Assembly: GCF_900112455.1 (NCBI RefSeq)
Contig: NZ_FOLT01000001.1
Span: forward strand, 124,001-188,000
Origin: Alkalibacterium subtropicum
GTDB taxonomy: Bacteria > Bacillota > Bacilli > Lactobacillales > Carnobacteriaceae_A
DNA length: 64,000 nt
Direction of reading: 5' to 3'
Positions 35,719-46,832 of the stretch are shown here, piece after piece (positions within the stretch are counted from its first letter, which is position 1; the number at the start of each line of letters is the position of its first letter). Made by a program: the position numbers and the translations under genes. The notes beneath the pieces are model-generated. The model made no database searches, was not told the origin of the DNA, and saw only the letters and a program-made list of their open reading frames with translations.

Positions 35719-37053
35719 ATGGTTAATGATAATAAATTATATTTCTCCGATTACACCACGATATCACAGAAGGTGAAATACAGATTTTTATGGAGCATCG
35801 CGATTTTCTTTGCACTCTTGGCATTTCTGTTCAATAGTCCTGCTGAAATCATAGATGGACAACTCAAGATCTTGTTTTCACCAGCCAACTTGACAACTGA
35901 CTACTTTGCTTTAGCTAATGTCGGAGCAACGTTACTTAATTCAGCTATCATGACTGCTCATGCGATCATGCTCATAAAAATGACACGGGCAAAAGTGAAC
36001 GGTCCTGTTATTGCAGCTGTGCTTACAGTTGCTGCTTTTTCTTTTTTTGGTAAGAATCTTTATAATTCTACACCGATAGTGGTAGGGGCATTTGCCTATG
36101 CAAAAATTACAGAGGTACCTACAGAACGTTCTTTGCTTGCTGCACTGTTTGGAACAGCCTTGGGACCTTTGGTAAGCGAAATTTCGTTCAACATTGGTCT
36201 TTCCTTACCAGAAGGGATTTTCTTCGGTTATATCGCCGGACTGATTGCCGGGTTTGTCATTCCCTCGCTGGCGAAACATTTTGTCGGCTTTACCAAAGGT
36301 TTCAGTGTCTATAACATCGGCTTTACCTGCGGGGTGGTCGGTACTATTTTCACTTCGCTGCTTCGGAGTACCGGAAGATCGATCGAGCCCGTTTCGGTTC
36401 TTTCATCTGGTAACAACCAGCCCTTTACTATAATCTTTTTGACTTTATTTGCTTTTATGTTGATTGCGGGTTTATATTTTAATGACTGGACATTGAATGG
36501 TTATGCGTCTTTGCTAAAACATACCGGACAGTTGTCTACAGATTATTTAGAAACAAACGGTTTTAGTGTAACATTGATCAATATGGCTCTGCTTGGTTTC
36601 ATAACAGTCTTCTATGCTCTTTTCCACGGCGGAGAGATCAATGGTCCTGTAATAGGCGGAATTCTGACCGTCGTTGGATTCGGTGCTTTTGGTAAGCATA
36701 TAAGAAATGTTCTGCCTATCCTGATCGGTGTATCTTTAATGGGCTATCTTAATGATTATGACATGAGCGCCACAGGCGTAGTTATCGCCGGCTTGTTTGG
36801 TACCACGATTGCTCCCATAGCCGGGAGATACGGAACACTGATAGGCATCTTGGCTGGAGCCTTCCATCTGAGTGTAGTCAGCAATACCGGATATCTACAT
36901 GGCGGCATCAACCTTTACAACAATGGATTTGCGGGCGGATTCGTAGCGGCAATAATGATCCCTTTATTAGAAGCTGTAGAATATCAGAAGGGCAAGAAGC
37001 TTGCAATGAGAGAACCTGTAGATCCACAAGAAGAAATCGAAGTGGAAATATAA
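35719..37053 (+). CDS. DUF1576 polytopic membrane protein
   Basis: A 444-aa membrane protein with about ten or more helices; I recognise it as DUF1576, function unknown. It consists of two homologous halves. Residues 60-215 and 275-417 share TTDYFAL/STDYLET, VNGPVIAAVLTVAAFSFFGK/INGPVIGGILTVVGFGAFGK, LFGTALGP/LFGTTIAP and SVYNIGFTCG/NLYNNGFAGG in the same order. This duplicated plan is typical of transporters and channels. The C-terminal tail is acidic (PQEEIEVEI). GAGGATAA lies before ATG 35719. The attenuator-like leader upstream suggests a small-molecule or stress signal. Confidence 0.75.
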   Translation: MVNDNKLYFSDYTTISQKVKYRFLWSIAIFFALLAFLFNSPAEIIDGQLKILFSPANLTTDYFALANVGATLLNSAIMTAHAIMLIKMTRAKVNGPVIAAVLTVAAFSFFGKNLYNSTPIVVGAFAYAKITEVPTERSLLAALFGTALGPLVSEISFNIGLSLPEGIFFGYIAGLIAGFVIPSLAKHFVGFTKGFSVYNIGFTCGVVGTIFTSLLRSTGRSIEPVSVLSSGNNQPFTIIFLTLFAFMLIAGLYFNDWTLNGYASLLKHTGQLSTDYLETNGFSVTLINMALLGFITVFYALFHGGEINGPVIGGILTVVGFGAFGKHIRNVLPILIGVSLMGYLNDYDMSATGVVIAGLFGTTIAPIAGRYGTLIGILAGAFHLSVVSNTGYLHGGINLYNNGFAGGFVAAIMIPLLEAVEYQKGKKLAMREPVDPQEEIEVEI

Positions 37054-37100
37054 AAAAATATCCGGACCGTTCACTGATCGAACGGACCGGATATTTTTTT
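37054..37100 (+). terminator. Bidirectional terminator DUF1576/def
   Basis: AAATATCCGGACCGTTC pairs with GAACGGACCGGATATTT; A and T tracts on both sides serve both converging genes. Confidence 0.93.
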
Positions 37101-37101
37101 G

Positions 37102-37677
37102 TTATTGCGTATCGCTGCCAAGTATATCTACATCGTCTGGTAAAGCTAAAGGATTCTCTGGATCTATGCGATCGAAAAACATCACACCGTTAAGATGATC
37201 GATTTCGTGCTGAACAACGATAGCGGGAAAATCTTTCAGGCGTTTGTTGTGTTCATTTCCTTCAATATCGAAATACTTAATTCTAATGCGTTTATGTCTT
37301 GGGACATACCCTGGAACTTCACGGTCCACTGACAGGCAACCTTCGCCTTCTGAAAGGCAAGTCTGCTGAACTGAGTGACTGATGATTTTAGGATTGATCA
37401 GAATCCCGCTGAATTCCGGGTCAGTTTCTTCCGGGTCCTCTGAGGGGACATGTACAGCAATCATACGCTTGGATACATTCACTTGTGGCGCAGCGATCCC
37501 CACACCTGGTCTTAATTCATATTTTTCTGCCAATTCAGGATCCTGACTATTGATTAAAAACTCAAGCATTTTGTCCGCCAGTTCTTTTTCTTCATTAGTT
37601 AAAGGCAAAGTCATTTCATCTGCTACTTTACGTAATGTAGGGTGACCTTCACGGATAACATCTTCCATAGTTAACAT
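37102..37677 (-). CDS. def: Peptide deformylase
   Basis: Metal-dependent enzyme that removes the formyl group from the initiator Met. The three motifs are present: [15 protein letters not shown] (metal-binding Cys) and [12 protein letters not shown] (two metal-binding His and catalytic Glu). The insert between motifs 1 and 2 and the 191-aa length fit the type 2 deformylases of Gram-positives. AAGGAGG lies 7 nt before the ATG at 37677. It is monocistronic here. Confidence 0.96.
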   Translation of the reverse strand: MLTMEDVIREGHPTLRKVADEMTLPLTNEEKELADKMLEFLINSQDPELAEKYELRPGVGIAAPQVNVSKRMIAVHVPSEDPEETDPEFSGILINPKIISHSVQQTCLSEGEGCLSVDREVPGYVPRHKRIRIKYFDIEGNEHNKRLKDFPAIVVQHEIDHLNGVMFFDRIDPENPLALPDDVDILGSDTQ

Positions 37678-37937
37678 CTTATTTCCTCCTTGTGCAAGCT
37701 CATTAGTATTTTAACAGTTTTTCCTCCTTTCTGCATCAATATTAGTAAAATAGGATAGGTGTAAATGAAAAAATTCTTATTTTTATGAGTGATTCATTTC
37801 ACATGCTGTCAGTACAGGGATATTTAACTAGTACACTAAAAAAAAGTCAGCTCTTTTATATAACAGTTTTTTTGCCTGTATTACTTTATATAATAAATTT
37901 TTCAAAATATACACATGAAGTGAGTATAACAGCTGAG

Positions 37938-37955
37938 TTGTGTTTTGCATCACAA
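37938..37955 (+). promoter_or_regulatory. Putative Rex operator upstream of pdhA
   Basis: TTGTG-TTTTGCAT-CACAA is an 18-bp site with the TTGTG and CACAA arms at the exact spacing of Rex boxes. A weak promoter, TTCAAA (37901) and TATAAC (37925), would place the start close to it, so bound Rex could block transcription when NADH is low. The rest of 37678-38121 has AT-rich, promoter-like sequence and no gene. Confidence 0.55.
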
Positions 37956-38061
37956 TAAGCTGCCAATCCTTTTATACCGGCGCTTAAACCCGCCTGTTCA
38001 AGACGCTATCGCTTGCATTTTTAAAAAAATAGTGATACATTGGAAAAGGAATAGAGAAAAA

Positions 38062-38087
38062 TGTAACAGTCAAAAACTGCTGTTACA
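38062..38087 (+). repeat. Inverted repeat in pdhA leader
   Basis: TGTAACAG (38062-38069) and CTGTTACA (38080-38087), 10 bp apart, 34 bp before the pdhA start. It may be an operator for an unknown regulator or a leader hairpin. Confidence 0.5.
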
Positions 38088-38118
38088 CTTAATTATACAA
38101 AGAGAGAGGAATGGGTAA

Positions 38119-39228
<1,110 letters not shown>

Positions 39229-39230
39229 TC

Positions 39231-40208
39231 ATGGCGAATCTTACAATGATTCAAGCGATCACAGAAGCCTTAGATCAAGAAATGGCTCGTGATGAAAAAG
39301 TCTTGGTATTCGGTGAAGACGTAGGTAAAAACGGCGGTGTTTTCCGTGCGACTCAAGGTCTTTTTGACAAATACGGTGAAGACCGTGTCAATGACACTCC
39401 ACTTGCTGAATCTGGAATCGGTGGTATGGCATTTGGCTTAGCTGTACAAGGTTTTCGTCCAGTAATGGAGATCCAGTTCTTCGGCTTTGTCTTCGAAGTT
39501 ATGGACTCGATCGTTGGTCAAATGGCTCGTACACGTTACCGTACAGGCGGAAAGTTGAACTTGCCGGCGGTTGTTCGTTCACCATTCGGCGGCGGCGTAC
39601 ACACACCAGAAATGCACGCAGACAGTTTAGAGGGATTGATGGCTCAGTCACCAGGACTTAAAGTTGTTATTCCTTCAAACCCTTACGATGCTAAAGGACT
39701 ATTAACATCAGCTATCCGTGATGAAGATCCTGTTGTCTTCCTTGAGCACATGAAATTATATCGTTCATTCCGTGATGAAGTGCCTGAAGAACAGTATACT
39801 GTTCCACTAGGTAAAGCGGCTGTTGCTAAAGAAGGTTCTGACGTAACTATCGTAGCTTATGGTTATATGGTACGTGAAGCCCTTAAAGCTGCTGAACAAC
39901 TGGAAAAAGACAATGTATCTGCTGAAGTTATCGACTTGCGTACAGTGTCACCAGTTGATTATGAAACGATCGTAAAATCTGTTGAGAAGACTGGCCGCAT
40001 GGTTATGGTTCAGGAAGCTCAGCGTCAAGCAGGCGTTGGTAACACAGTTATTTCTGAAGTCTCTCAGCGTGCTATCCTATCGTTAGAAGCACCTATCGGC
40101 TTTGTTGCAGCACCGGACACTGTCTATCCATTTGGTCAGATCGAGAACACTTGGTTACCAAATGCTAAAGATATCACCGCAGCTGTTAAAGAAGCAGCAG
40201 AGTTTTAA
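39231..40208 (+). CDS. pdhB: Pyruvate dehydrogenase E1 beta
   Basis: Second E1 subunit, 325 aa. [18 protein letters not shown] is the conserved N-terminal segment, [19 protein letters not shown] follows, and [15 protein letters not shown] belongs to the transketolase C-terminal domain. It starts 2 bp after pdhA with AAGGAGAG upstream, so E1 subunits are made in step. A hairpin-containing gap of 129 bp separates it from pdhC. Confidence 0.97.
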   Translation: MANLTMIQAITEALDQEMARDEKVLVFGEDVGKNGGVFRATQGLFDKYGEDRVNDTPLAESGIGGMAFGLAVQGFRPVMEIQFFGFVFEVMDSIVGQMARTRYRTGGKLNLPAVVRSPFGGGVHTPEMHADSLEGLMAQSPGLKVVIPSNPYDAKGLLTSAIRDEDPVVFLEHMKLYRSFRDEVPEEQYTVPLGKAAVAKEGSDVTIVAYGYMVREALKAAEQLEKDNVSAEVIDLRTVSPVDYETIVKSVEKTGRMVMVQEAQRQAGVGNTVISEVSQRAILSLEAPIGFVAAPDTVYPFGQIENTWLPNAKDITAAVKEAAEF

Positions 40209-40230
40209 TTTAAATTAATTGAACAGACAG

Positions 40231-40278
40231 TAATGAACAATCTCTATTTGGTCTATACCGACTAGAGTTTGTTCATTA
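40231..40278 (+). repeat. Intercistronic hairpin pdhB-pdhC
   Basis: TAATGAACAA plus CTCTA (40231-40246) pairs with TAGAG plus TTTGTTCATTA (40263-40278), about 15 pairs around a 16-nt loop. It has no strong T-run, so it may be a processing or stability element that sets E1 versus E2/E3 mRNA levels. Confidence 0.65.
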
Positions 40279-40337
40279 TTAAATAATGACTAAACACGTC
40301 AAAAGTGAAATCACTTATAGAAGGGAAGAAAATTACA

Positions 40338-41693
40338 ATGGCTTTTACATTTAAACTCCCTGATGTTGGGGAAGGCATGGCTGAAGGAGAAATCGTCAGC
40401 TGGTTAGTTTCTGAAGGAGATACCATTGAAGAAGGCGATTCGATTGCTGAAATCCAAAACGACAAGTCAGTTGAGGAACTAGCTTCTCCAGTAGATGGAA
40501 CGATCAAAAAATTCTTGGTAGAACCAGGTACCGTAGCTTCTGTTGGCGATCCTATCGTTGAGATCGATGCTGAAGGACACGAAGGGGACAGTGAGGATTC
40601 AGCAGAAGAAGCAGTAGAAGAAACGGCTGCTGCCTCTGAAGTATCTTCTGAAGAAGCAAAAGCTGGGGCAGAAAAAGCAGACCCGGCTCAATCAGAAGAA
40701 AAGGTCTCTGACAATGTCGTCAAGACTTCTGACCCGAATAAACGCGTTCTTGCGATGCCGTCTGTCAGACAATACGCACGTGAAAAAGACGTTGACATCA
40801 GTCTGGTAGAAGCATCAGGCAAAGGCGGACGTACGACCCGTGAAGATATCGACAACTTCCTAGCAGGCGGCGGAGAAAAAGCAGCCACTGCCACAGAAGA
40901 AAAAGCTGAGGGAACAACTGCATCAGAGCCAAGCAAACATGTACAAAGAGTTTCTTCTGAAGCTAAACCATTTAAGTCAGGACGTCCAGACGAAGAAACC
41001 AGAGAAAAAATGTCAACGACACGTAAAGCTATTTCAAAAGCAATGGTCAACAGCACACTGACGATTCCGTCTGTTTCCTTGTTTGACGAAGTAGATGTCA
41101 CTAAATTAATGGCTCACCGTACGAAATTCAAGACGATTGCTGCTGAACAAGACGTCAAGTTAACTTTCTTACCGTATATTGTTAAAGCGATCATCGCTGT
41201 TATGAAGAAATTCCCGGCTCTTAACTCATCGATCGATGACACGACTGATGAAGTCGTTTATAAAAACTACTTCAATATCGGTATCGCTGCTGATACAGAA
41301 CAAGGATTATATGTTCCTGTCATTGCAGATGCAGATAAAAAATCAATGTTTGATATCGCTTCTGAAATTTCAGAGTTAGGTGCTAAAGCACATGAAGGTA
41401 AATTAAAATCTAGTGATATGGCTGATGGATCGATTTCAGTGTCTAACATTGGTTCTGTAGGAGGCGGTTGGTTTACACCAATCATCAACCACCCTGAAGT
41501 CGCTATTTTAGGTGTGGGACGTATCGCTAAAAAAGCAATCGTAAATGACGAGGGAGAAGTCGTGGCTGCTCCAATGCTGGCGTTGTCGTTAGTATTCGAT
41601 CATCGTGTCATTGACGGCGCAACAGGCCAAAAAGCAATGAACGAATTAAAACGTCTGTTAGCAGATCCTGAGTTATTATTAATGGAAGGATAA
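40338..41693 (+). CDS. pdhC: Dihydrolipoamide acetyltransferase E2
   Basis: E2 core of the complex, about 451 aa. One lipoyl domain (1-80) has the lipoylated Lys in [11 protein letters not shown]. An Ala/Glu-rich linker follows (about 85-130), then the E1/E3-binding domain ([17 protein letters not shown]...GRTTREDI), a second linker, and the catalytic domain with the active-site [11 protein letters not shown] near the C terminus. ATG 40338 follows AGAAGGGAAG; an upstream ATG at 40305 has no such site. Confidence 0.96.
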   Translation: MAFTFKLPDVGEGMAEGEIVSWLVSEGDTIEEGDSIAEIQNDKSVEELASPVDGTIKKFLVEPGTVASVGDPIVEIDAEGHEGDSEDSAEEAVEETAAASEVSSEEAKAGAEKADPAQSEEKVSDNVVKTSDPNKRVLAMPSVRQYAREKDVDISLVEASGKGGRTTREDIDNFLAGGGEKAATATEEKAEGTTASEPSKHVQRVSSEAKPFKSGRPDEETREKMSTTRKAISKAMVNSTLTIPSVSLFDEVDVTKLMAHRTKFKTIAAEQDVKLTFLPYIVKAIIAVMKKFPALNSSIDDTTDEVVYKNYFNIGIAADTEQGLYVPVIADADKKSMFDIASEISELGAKAHEGKLKSSDMADGSISVSNIGSVGGGWFTPIINHPEVAILGVGRIAKKAIVNDEGEVVAAPMLALSLVFDHRVIDGATGQKAMNELKRLLADPELLLMEG

Positions 41694-41705
41694 GGTGAAT
41701 CATAA

Positions 41706-43112
41706 ATGGTAGTAGGAGATTTCGCAATTGAATTAGATACAGTCGTTGTTGGTGCTGGACCCGGTGGGTATGTGGCAGCTATTCGTGCCGCCCAAATGGG
41801 ACAGAAAGTCGCTATTGTGGAAAAAGAATTTATAGGTGGCGTATGTTTGAATGTTGGATGCATTCCTTCTAAGGCATTGATTTCTGCTGGTCATAAGTAT
41901 CAGGACTCACTTAACTCAGAGACTTTTGGAGTAACATCTGAAAATGTAAAAATCGATTTTTCAAAAACGCAAGAGTGGAAACAAACACAAGTCGTTGATA
42001 AACTGACTAAAGGTGTTGAAGGTCTGCTGAAGAAGAATAAAGTAGAAATCTTACGTGGCGAGGCATTCTTTAATGACGAGAACACTATGCGCGTGATGGG
42101 TGAAGACAGTGCTCAAACATATTCATTCAACAATGCGATCATTGCAACAGGAAGCCGTCCGATCGAGATTCCAGGATTCAAATTCAGTGACCGTGTTTTA
42201 GACTCTACCGGTGCATTGAACTTAACTGAAATTCCTAAGAAAATGGCCATCGTAGGTGGCGGGTACATCGGTTCTGAGTTAGCCGGTGTCTATGCTAATT
42301 TAGGTACTGAAGTCACTATTTTAGAAGGACTTCCTTCAATCTTGAACGGTTTCGATAAGGACATGGTCAAGCTTGTAGAGAGAAACTTCAAAAAACGCGG
42401 TGTCGAAATCATAACTGAAGCAATGGCTAAAGAGTCAACTGTTACAGATAATGGTGTCTCAGTTAAATATGAAGCAAATGGAGAAGAAAAAACTCTGGAT
42501 GTGGATTATGTCTTAGTTACTGTCGGACGTAAACCAAATACTGATGAACTAGGTCTTGAGCAAGCGGGTGTCAAAGTCAGTGACCGCGGCTTGATCGAAG
42601 TCAATGAACAAGGTCGAACAAGTGTGGACAGTATCTATGCTATCGGGGACGTCGTTCCAGGACCTGCTTTAGCACACAAAGCAAGTTATGAAGCGAAAAT
42701 CGCTGCTGAAGCTATTTCTGGTAAAAAAGTAGCGGTGGATTATCGCGCACTGCCTGCTGTAGCCTTTACAGATCCGGAAATCGCTTCTGTGGGATACACT
42801 GAAAGTGAAGCAAAAGAAAAAGGTCTGGATATTAAAATCACTAAATTCCCTCTGGGTGGTAACGGTCGTGCATTATCTCTTAATGCTACTGAAGGTTTCG
42901 TGCGTTTAGTAACAACGAAAGAAGACAATGTTATTGTTGGCGCTCAAGTAGCGGGGATCAGTGCATCAGATCTCATAGCTGAACTTGGTTTAGCTATCGA
43001 AAGTGGCATGAATGCTGAAGATATCGCTTTAACGATCCACGGACATCCTTCGTTAGGTGAAGTCGTCATGGATGCGGCTGAAGCAGCTTTAGGCCTGCCT
43101 ATCCACATGTAA
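41706..43112 (+). CDS. pdhD: Dihydrolipoyl dehydrogenase E3
   Basis: FAD enzyme that reoxidises the lipoyl group and makes NADH. It has the FAD motif [17 protein letters not shown], the redox disulfide [14 protein letters not shown], the NAD motif [18 protein letters not shown] and the C-terminal HGHPSLGEV... histidine. Length 468 aa. It starts 12 bp after pdhC. A strong terminator ends the operon. Confidence 0.97.
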   Translation: MVVGDFAIELDTVVVGAGPGGYVAAIRAAQMGQKVAIVEKEFIGGVCLNVGCIPSKALISAGHKYQDSLNSETFGVTSENVKIDFSKTQEWKQTQVVDKLTKGVEGLLKKNKVEILRGEAFFNDENTMRVMGEDSAQTYSFNNAIIATGSRPIEIPGFKFSDRVLDSTGALNLTEIPKKMAIVGGGYIGSELAGVYANLGTEVTILEGLPSILNGFDKDMVKLVERNFKKRGVEIITEAMAKESTVTDNGVSVKYEANGEEKTLDVDYVLVTVGRKPNTDELGLEQAGVKVSDRGLIEVNEQGRTSVDSIYAIGDVVPGPALAHKASYEAKIAAEAISGKKVAVDYRALPAVAFTDPEIASVGYTESEAKEKGLDIKITKFPLGGNGRALSLNATEGFVRLVTTKEDNVIVGAQVAGISASDLIAELGLAIESGMNAEDIALTIHGHPSLGEVVMDAAEAALGLPIHM

Positions 43113-43132
43113 TAAATGAATGATTGAAAATA

Positions 43133-43174
43133 CAAGAGATTCCAGGCTTGATGCCTGGAATCTCTTTGTTTTTG
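43133..43174 (+). terminator. Terminator of pdh operon
   Basis: AAGAGATTCCAGGC pairs with GCCTGGAATCTCTT, followed by TGTTTTTG. Confidence 0.92.
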
Positions 43175-43232
43175 CAATTTTCAGTCCACTCATTTAAACT
43201 TAAAATAAAGACGTGTGAAATGAGGAATAGTT

Positions 43233-44012
43233 ATGCCGGAGAATATAATGCACAGAGATAGAACTGTCACAAAATGGATCGAGGAAATAAGTCGTGTGAT
43301 CGTTCAGGAAAAAGATGCTCAGCTGGACATCGAACAGAAGACCGCAGCCAATGATCTAGTAACGAACATGGACAAGTGGGTAGAGAAAGAGCTGGTTAAA
43401 AGAATCCGTACGGCTTATCCGAAAGACCGGATCGTAGGAGAAGAAGGCTTCGGCGATTCCATTAAAGACATGAGTGGTACCGTGTGGTTTGTTGATCCTA
43501 TTGACGGTACTTTAAATTTTGTTCTGCAGAACGAAAACTTTGCCTTGATGTTGGCTATCTTCGAAGACGGGGTCCCGGTACAGAGTTACATTTATGACAT
43601 CACACTGAATAAGTTGTACTCAGCAATCAAAGGTGAAGGAGTCAGTTGCAACGGACAACAAATGTCTAAACCTAAGGATGTTTCTTTATGTGACGGCATG
43701 TTAGCTACCAACTCAAGTATAATGATAGAAGATAAGTATGATAAAGTCAGAAAAATAGCCAGAAAGAGTTTAGGCTTAAGACTCGTTGGTTCCGCGGGAC
43801 TCGAAACAGTTGAAGTGGCGAAAGGCAGTATTGCCGCGTATATCGCTACCAACCTAAAGCCCTGGGATGTTGCTCCCGGTATTTTATTTATGGAAGAACT
43901 TGGTTTGAAAGCTACTCAATTTAATAATGAACCCTTAGATTTACTGAAGAATAATAATATTGTTTTTGCTGCTCCAAAAGCTCACGAAGAAATAATGCGG
44001 CTTATAAATTAA
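43233..44012 (+). CDS. suhB: Inositol-monophosphatase family protein
   Basis: Mg-dependent, Li-sensitive phosphatase fold, 259 aa. The metal-site motifs are IVGEEGFGD, WFVDPIDGTLNF and KPWDVAPGIL. In bacteria such proteins act on inositol phosphate, fructose bisphosphate, NADP or related phosphates; the substrate cannot be deduced. The symbol follows the family name and does not imply E. coli SuhB function. ATG 43233 has TGAGGAA upstream. It sits between pdhD and typA. Confidence 0.88.
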   Translation: MPENIMHRDRTVTKWIEEISRVIVQEKDAQLDIEQKTAANDLVTNMDKWVEKELVKRIRTAYPKDRIVGEEGFGDSIKDMSGTVWFVDPIDGTLNFVLQNENFALMLAIFEDGVPVQSYIYDITLNKLYSAIKGEGVSCNGQQMSKPKDVSLCDGMLATNSSIMIEDKYDKVRKIARKSLGLRLVGSAGLETVEVAKGSIAAYIATNLKPWDVAPGILFMEELGLKATQFNNEPLDLLKNNNIVFAAPKAHEEIMRLIN

Positions 44013-44027
44013 TAATGCAGTAATAGC

Positions 44028-44057
44028 TTGTAATTTGGTTTGCTTTACTGGTATAAT
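44028..44057 (+). promoter_or_regulatory. Promoter of typA
   Basis: TTGTAA (44028-44033), 18 nt, TATAAT (44052-44057), with TGG just before it as an extended -10. Confidence 0.75.
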
Positions 44058-44088
44058 ATTTGGGGCAACAATATAGGATATTTGGGGA

Positions 44089-44132
44089 GCATTTATTCTT
44101 GAGTATGAATCTATCAAGAATAAGTGCTTTTT
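44089..44132 (+). terminator. Intrinsic terminator inside typA leader
   Basis: GCATTTATTCTTGA (44089-44102) pairs with TCAAGAATAAGTGC (44114-44127), then TTTTT. It lies between the typA promoter and the gene, so it should attenuate typA or end a short RNA of about 70 nt. Confidence 0.75.
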
Positions 44133-44156
44133 ATAATGAATAGAAAAGAAAGCTCT

Positions 44157-44210
44157 ATGAAAACGACAACAGATAAATTAGATTCTAAGGTAATGAATTT
44201 GGAGGAATAA
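44157..44210 (+). other. Possible 17-codon leader peptide before typA
   Basis: ATG 44157 opens a frame for MKTTTDKLDSKVMNLEE that stops at 44208-44210, one base before the typA ATG and over typA's GGAGGAA site. The ribosome binding site is weak (AGAAAG). It could couple to typA translation or be chance. Confidence 0.3.
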
Positions 44211-44211
44211 A

Positions 44212-46041
44212 ATGAACAGAAGAGATGATATAAGAAATATTGCAATTATAGCTCACGTTGACCATGGTAAAACGACGCTGGTCGATGAGTTACTGAAGCA
44301 GTCTGACACATTGGATGCTCACGGCGAATTAGGTGAGAGAGCCATGGACTCTAACGATTTGGAAAAAGAACGTGGCATTACGATCTTGGCTAAGAACACA
44401 GCTGTTAGATATAAGGACCACAACATCAACATCCTGGATACACCAGGACACGCAGACTTCGGTGGTGAAGTTGAACGTATCATGAAAATGGTGGACGGTG
44501 TCATTCTTGTCGTAGATGCCTACGAAGGAACCATGCCTCAAACACGTTTTGTTTTGAAAAAAGCACTTGAAATGAAATTGAGACCGATCGTGGTTGTCAA
44601 TAAAATCGATAAAGATACAGCCAGACCGGCAGAAGTGGTTGACGAAGTCGTTGATCTGCTTATTGAATTAGACGCTGATGAAGATCAGCTGGAATTCCCG
44701 GTCATCTATGCTTCAGCTATTAACGGAACGAGCAGTCTTTCTGATGAGCTTGCAGATCAGCAGGACACGATGGAACCTGTTTTCGAAAGTATTTTGAAAG
44801 AAGTTCCTGCTCCAGTGGATAACAGTGATGAACCTTTACAATTCCAAGTATCCTTGCTGGATTACAATGATTACGTTGGAAGAATCGGTATCGGCCGAGT
44901 ATTTAGAGGGAAGATCAAGGTAGGAGACAATGTTACATTAAGTAAATTGGACGGCTCCACTAAGAATTTCCGTGTCACTAAGCTTTTTGGTTTCTTTGGA
45001 CTGGATCGTGTAGAGATACAGGAAGCCAAAGCAGGCGATCTGATCGCTGTTTCAGGATTTGAAGACATCTTCGTTGGAGAAACGGTTACACCGGCTGACC
45101 ATGTAGATCCGTTACCTATCCTGCATATCGATGAGCCAACTTTACAGATGACTTTCCTGGTCAACAACTCACCTTTTGCAGGTCGAGAAGGTAAATGGGT
45201 CACATCAAGAAAGATCGAAGAACGTCTGATGATGCAGCTGCAGACCGATGTATCGCTGCGCGTAGAACAGACTGAGTCTCCTGATGCCTGGATCGTATCT
45301 GGACGAGGTGAACTTCACCTATCTATCCTGATCGAAAACTTGCGTCGTGAGGGCTATGAGCTACAGGTATCTAAACCGGAAGTTATCATCAAAGAGATAG
45401 ACGGTGTCAAATGTGAACCGTTTGAACGTGTTCAAATCGATACGCCTGAAGAATATATGGGCTCGATCATTGAGAACTTGAGTCAGCGAAAAGGCGAAAT
45501 GCAGGATATGATCCATACTGGTAACGGCCAAGTTCGTCTGATCTTCCTTGCTCCTGCTCGTGGTTTGATCGGTTTCACCAATGAATTCTTATCTTTAACA
45601 CGTGGCTATGGAATCATGAACCATACGTTTGATCAATACCTGCCGTTGATCCAAGGAAAAACAGGTGAACGTCGTCATGGTGCTTTGGTATCTATGGAAA
45701 ATGGTGTAGCTACAACTTATAGCATCATGAATCTTGAAGATCGGGGCGTTATCTTTGTAGAGCCTGGTACAGAGGTCTATGAAGGAATGATCGTGGGTCA
45801 GCATAACAGAGATAATGATATTGCAGTGAACGTGACTAAAGAAAAGCAGAAAACCAATGTCCGTTCAGCGAATAAAGATCAGACTAACGTAATCAAGCGT
45901 CCGCGTATCATGACACTTGAAGAATCACTGGAGTTCCTGGCTGAGGATGAATATTGTGAAGTAACACCTGAGTCTATTCGATTAAGAAAGAAAATTTTAA
46001 ATAAAAATGAACGTGAGAAAGCAGCAAAACGTTCACTTTAA
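44212..46041 (+). CDS. typA: Translational GTPase TypA/BipA
   Basis: Ribosome-associated GTPase of the EF-G family, needed for growth at low temperature and stress and for 50S assembly. G1 is [10 protein letters not shown], the switch II segment is [15 protein letters not shown], and G4 is NKIDK. Domains III and V and the BipA-specific C-terminal domain ([20 protein letters not shown]) follow. Length 609 aa is standard. GGAGGAATAA precedes ATG 44212. Confidence 0.97.
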   Translation: MNRRDDIRNIAIIAHVDHGKTTLVDELLKQSDTLDAHGELGERAMDSNDLEKERGITILAKNTAVRYKDHNINILDTPGHADFGGEVERIMKMVDGVILVVDAYEGTMPQTRFVLKKALEMKLRPIVVVNKIDKDTARPAEVVDEVVDLLIELDADEDQLEFPVIYASAINGTSSLSDELADQQDTMEPVFESILKEVPAPVDNSDEPLQFQVSLLDYNDYVGRIGIGRVFRGKIKVGDNVTLSKLDGSTKNFRVTKLFGFFGLDRVEIQEAKAGDLIAVSGFEDIFVGETVTPADHVDPLPILHIDEPTLQMTFLVNNSPFAGREGKWVTSRKIEERLMMQLQTDVSLRVEQTESPDAWIVSGRGELHLSILIENLRREGYELQVSKPEVIIKEIDGVKCEPFERVQIDTPEEYMGSIIENLSQRKGEMQDMIHTGNGQVRLIFLAPARGLIGFTNEFLSLTRGYGIMNHTFDQYLPLIQGKTGERRHGALVSMENGVATTYSIMNLEDRGVIFVEPGTEVYEGMIVGQHNRDNDIAVNVTKEKQKTNVRSANKDQTNVIKRPRIMTLEESLEFLAEDEYCEVTPESIRLRKKILNKNEREKAAKRSL

Positions 46042-46082
46042 ATTCTTAAGTTTGGACAGAATCGTAACTCATTTCTTTTATA

Positions 46083-46111
46083 TTTCCAATTCAGTACAGT
46101 TATGATATACT
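46083..46111 (+). promoter_or_regulatory. Promoter of ylaN
   Basis: TTTCCA (46083-46088), 17 nt, TATACT (46106-46111), preceded by TGA as an extended -10. Confidence 0.6.
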
Positions 46112-46155
46112 TGTAAAAAGAAAGCTATGGGAATAGTTTGAGGAAGGATATGCTT

Positions 46156-46422
46156 ATGGATCAATTACAGATCGCTCTTGCTAAAGACGTTTTAAATGAA
46201 GATGCTAAAAAAATAGCTTCTTTGATTGAAAATCAGCAGCATCTATGTGTATCTTGCCCGGCTTTTGAAGAAGTCATTGACACTCAAATGTTTGGTTTCT
46301 CAAAAAAGGTTGAGTTTGCAATCGCTATGGGCATGATGGATGAAGAAGAAGGCCATTTGATGTTGAGTTCTTTAGAAAAACATTTAAATGATTTATACAC
46401 AGACGCTTTTAATTCCAACTAA
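46156..46422 (+). CDS. ylaN: YlaN family protein (DUF1507)
   Basis: An 88-aa helical protein matching YlaN: CPAFEEVIDTQMFGFSKKV corresponds to the conserved CPLYEEVLDTQMFGLSREI region of Bacillus. Recent work on YlaN describes an Fe(II)-binding protein that antagonises Fur repression; no iron genes are near it here. I choose ATG 46156, with AGGAAGGA 7 nt upstream; TTG 46138 and ATG 46150 are in frame but badly spaced. It lies after typA as in Bacillus. Confidence 0.9.
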   Translation: MDQLQIALAKDVLNEDAKKIASLIENQQHLCVSCPAFEEVIDTQMFGFSKKVEFAIAMGMMDEEEGHLMLSSLEKHLNDLYTDAFNSN

Positions 46423-46439
46423 AAAGATTTAAGCACTTT

Positions 46440-46470
46440 AAAAGTCCCTCTCGTGTAGAGGGACTTTTTT
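46440..46470 (+). terminator. Terminator after ylaN
   Basis: AAAGTCCCTCT pairs with AGAGGGACTTT, then TTT; a TATAAT follows at 46474-46479. Confidence 0.9.
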
Positions 46471-46504
46471 GTTATAATGAAAAAAACAGAAGAAGGTGAA
46501 GTAT

Positions 46505-46813
46505 TTGGAACAGGAAAAAAGCTCCAGAGCCGGATTAGTCGTCTGGCTATATACAACAAAATATGTCAATAAATTAAAACGTTACGGTCTGGTCCACTAC
46601 GTTTCTAAAAATATGAATTATGCGATCATTTATGTGGACCGCAAGGATATGGATTCGATCGCCGGCACGATCGCCAAGCAGCACTTTGTCAGAAAAGTTG
46701 AAGAGTCTTATCGCTGTGACATCCCTAATACATTTGACGGCATCCTGGATGAAGTCGCAGCCTTGTCAAAAACAGATGAGAAAGATAACATGATGAACAG
46801 TATGTATAAATAA
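46505..46813 (+). CDS. ylbG: YlbG family protein (DUF2129)
   Basis: A 102-aa protein of the DUF2129/YlbG family. The core is GLVVWLYTTKYVNKLKRYG followed by VHYVSKNMNYAIIYVD. Function is unknown; it is regularly found just upstream of rsmD and coaD, as here. I choose TTG 46505 (AAGGTG 7 nt upstream); the in-frame GTG 46496 overlaps that site. 19 bp to rsmD. Confidence 0.88.
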   Translation: MEQEKSSRAGLVVWLYTTKYVNKLKRYGLVHYVSKNMNYAIIYVDRKDMDSIAGTIAKQHFVRKVEESYRCDIPNTFDGILDEVAALSKTDEKDNMMNSMYK

Positions 46814-46832
46814 TGGTGAAGGATGATCGTGC

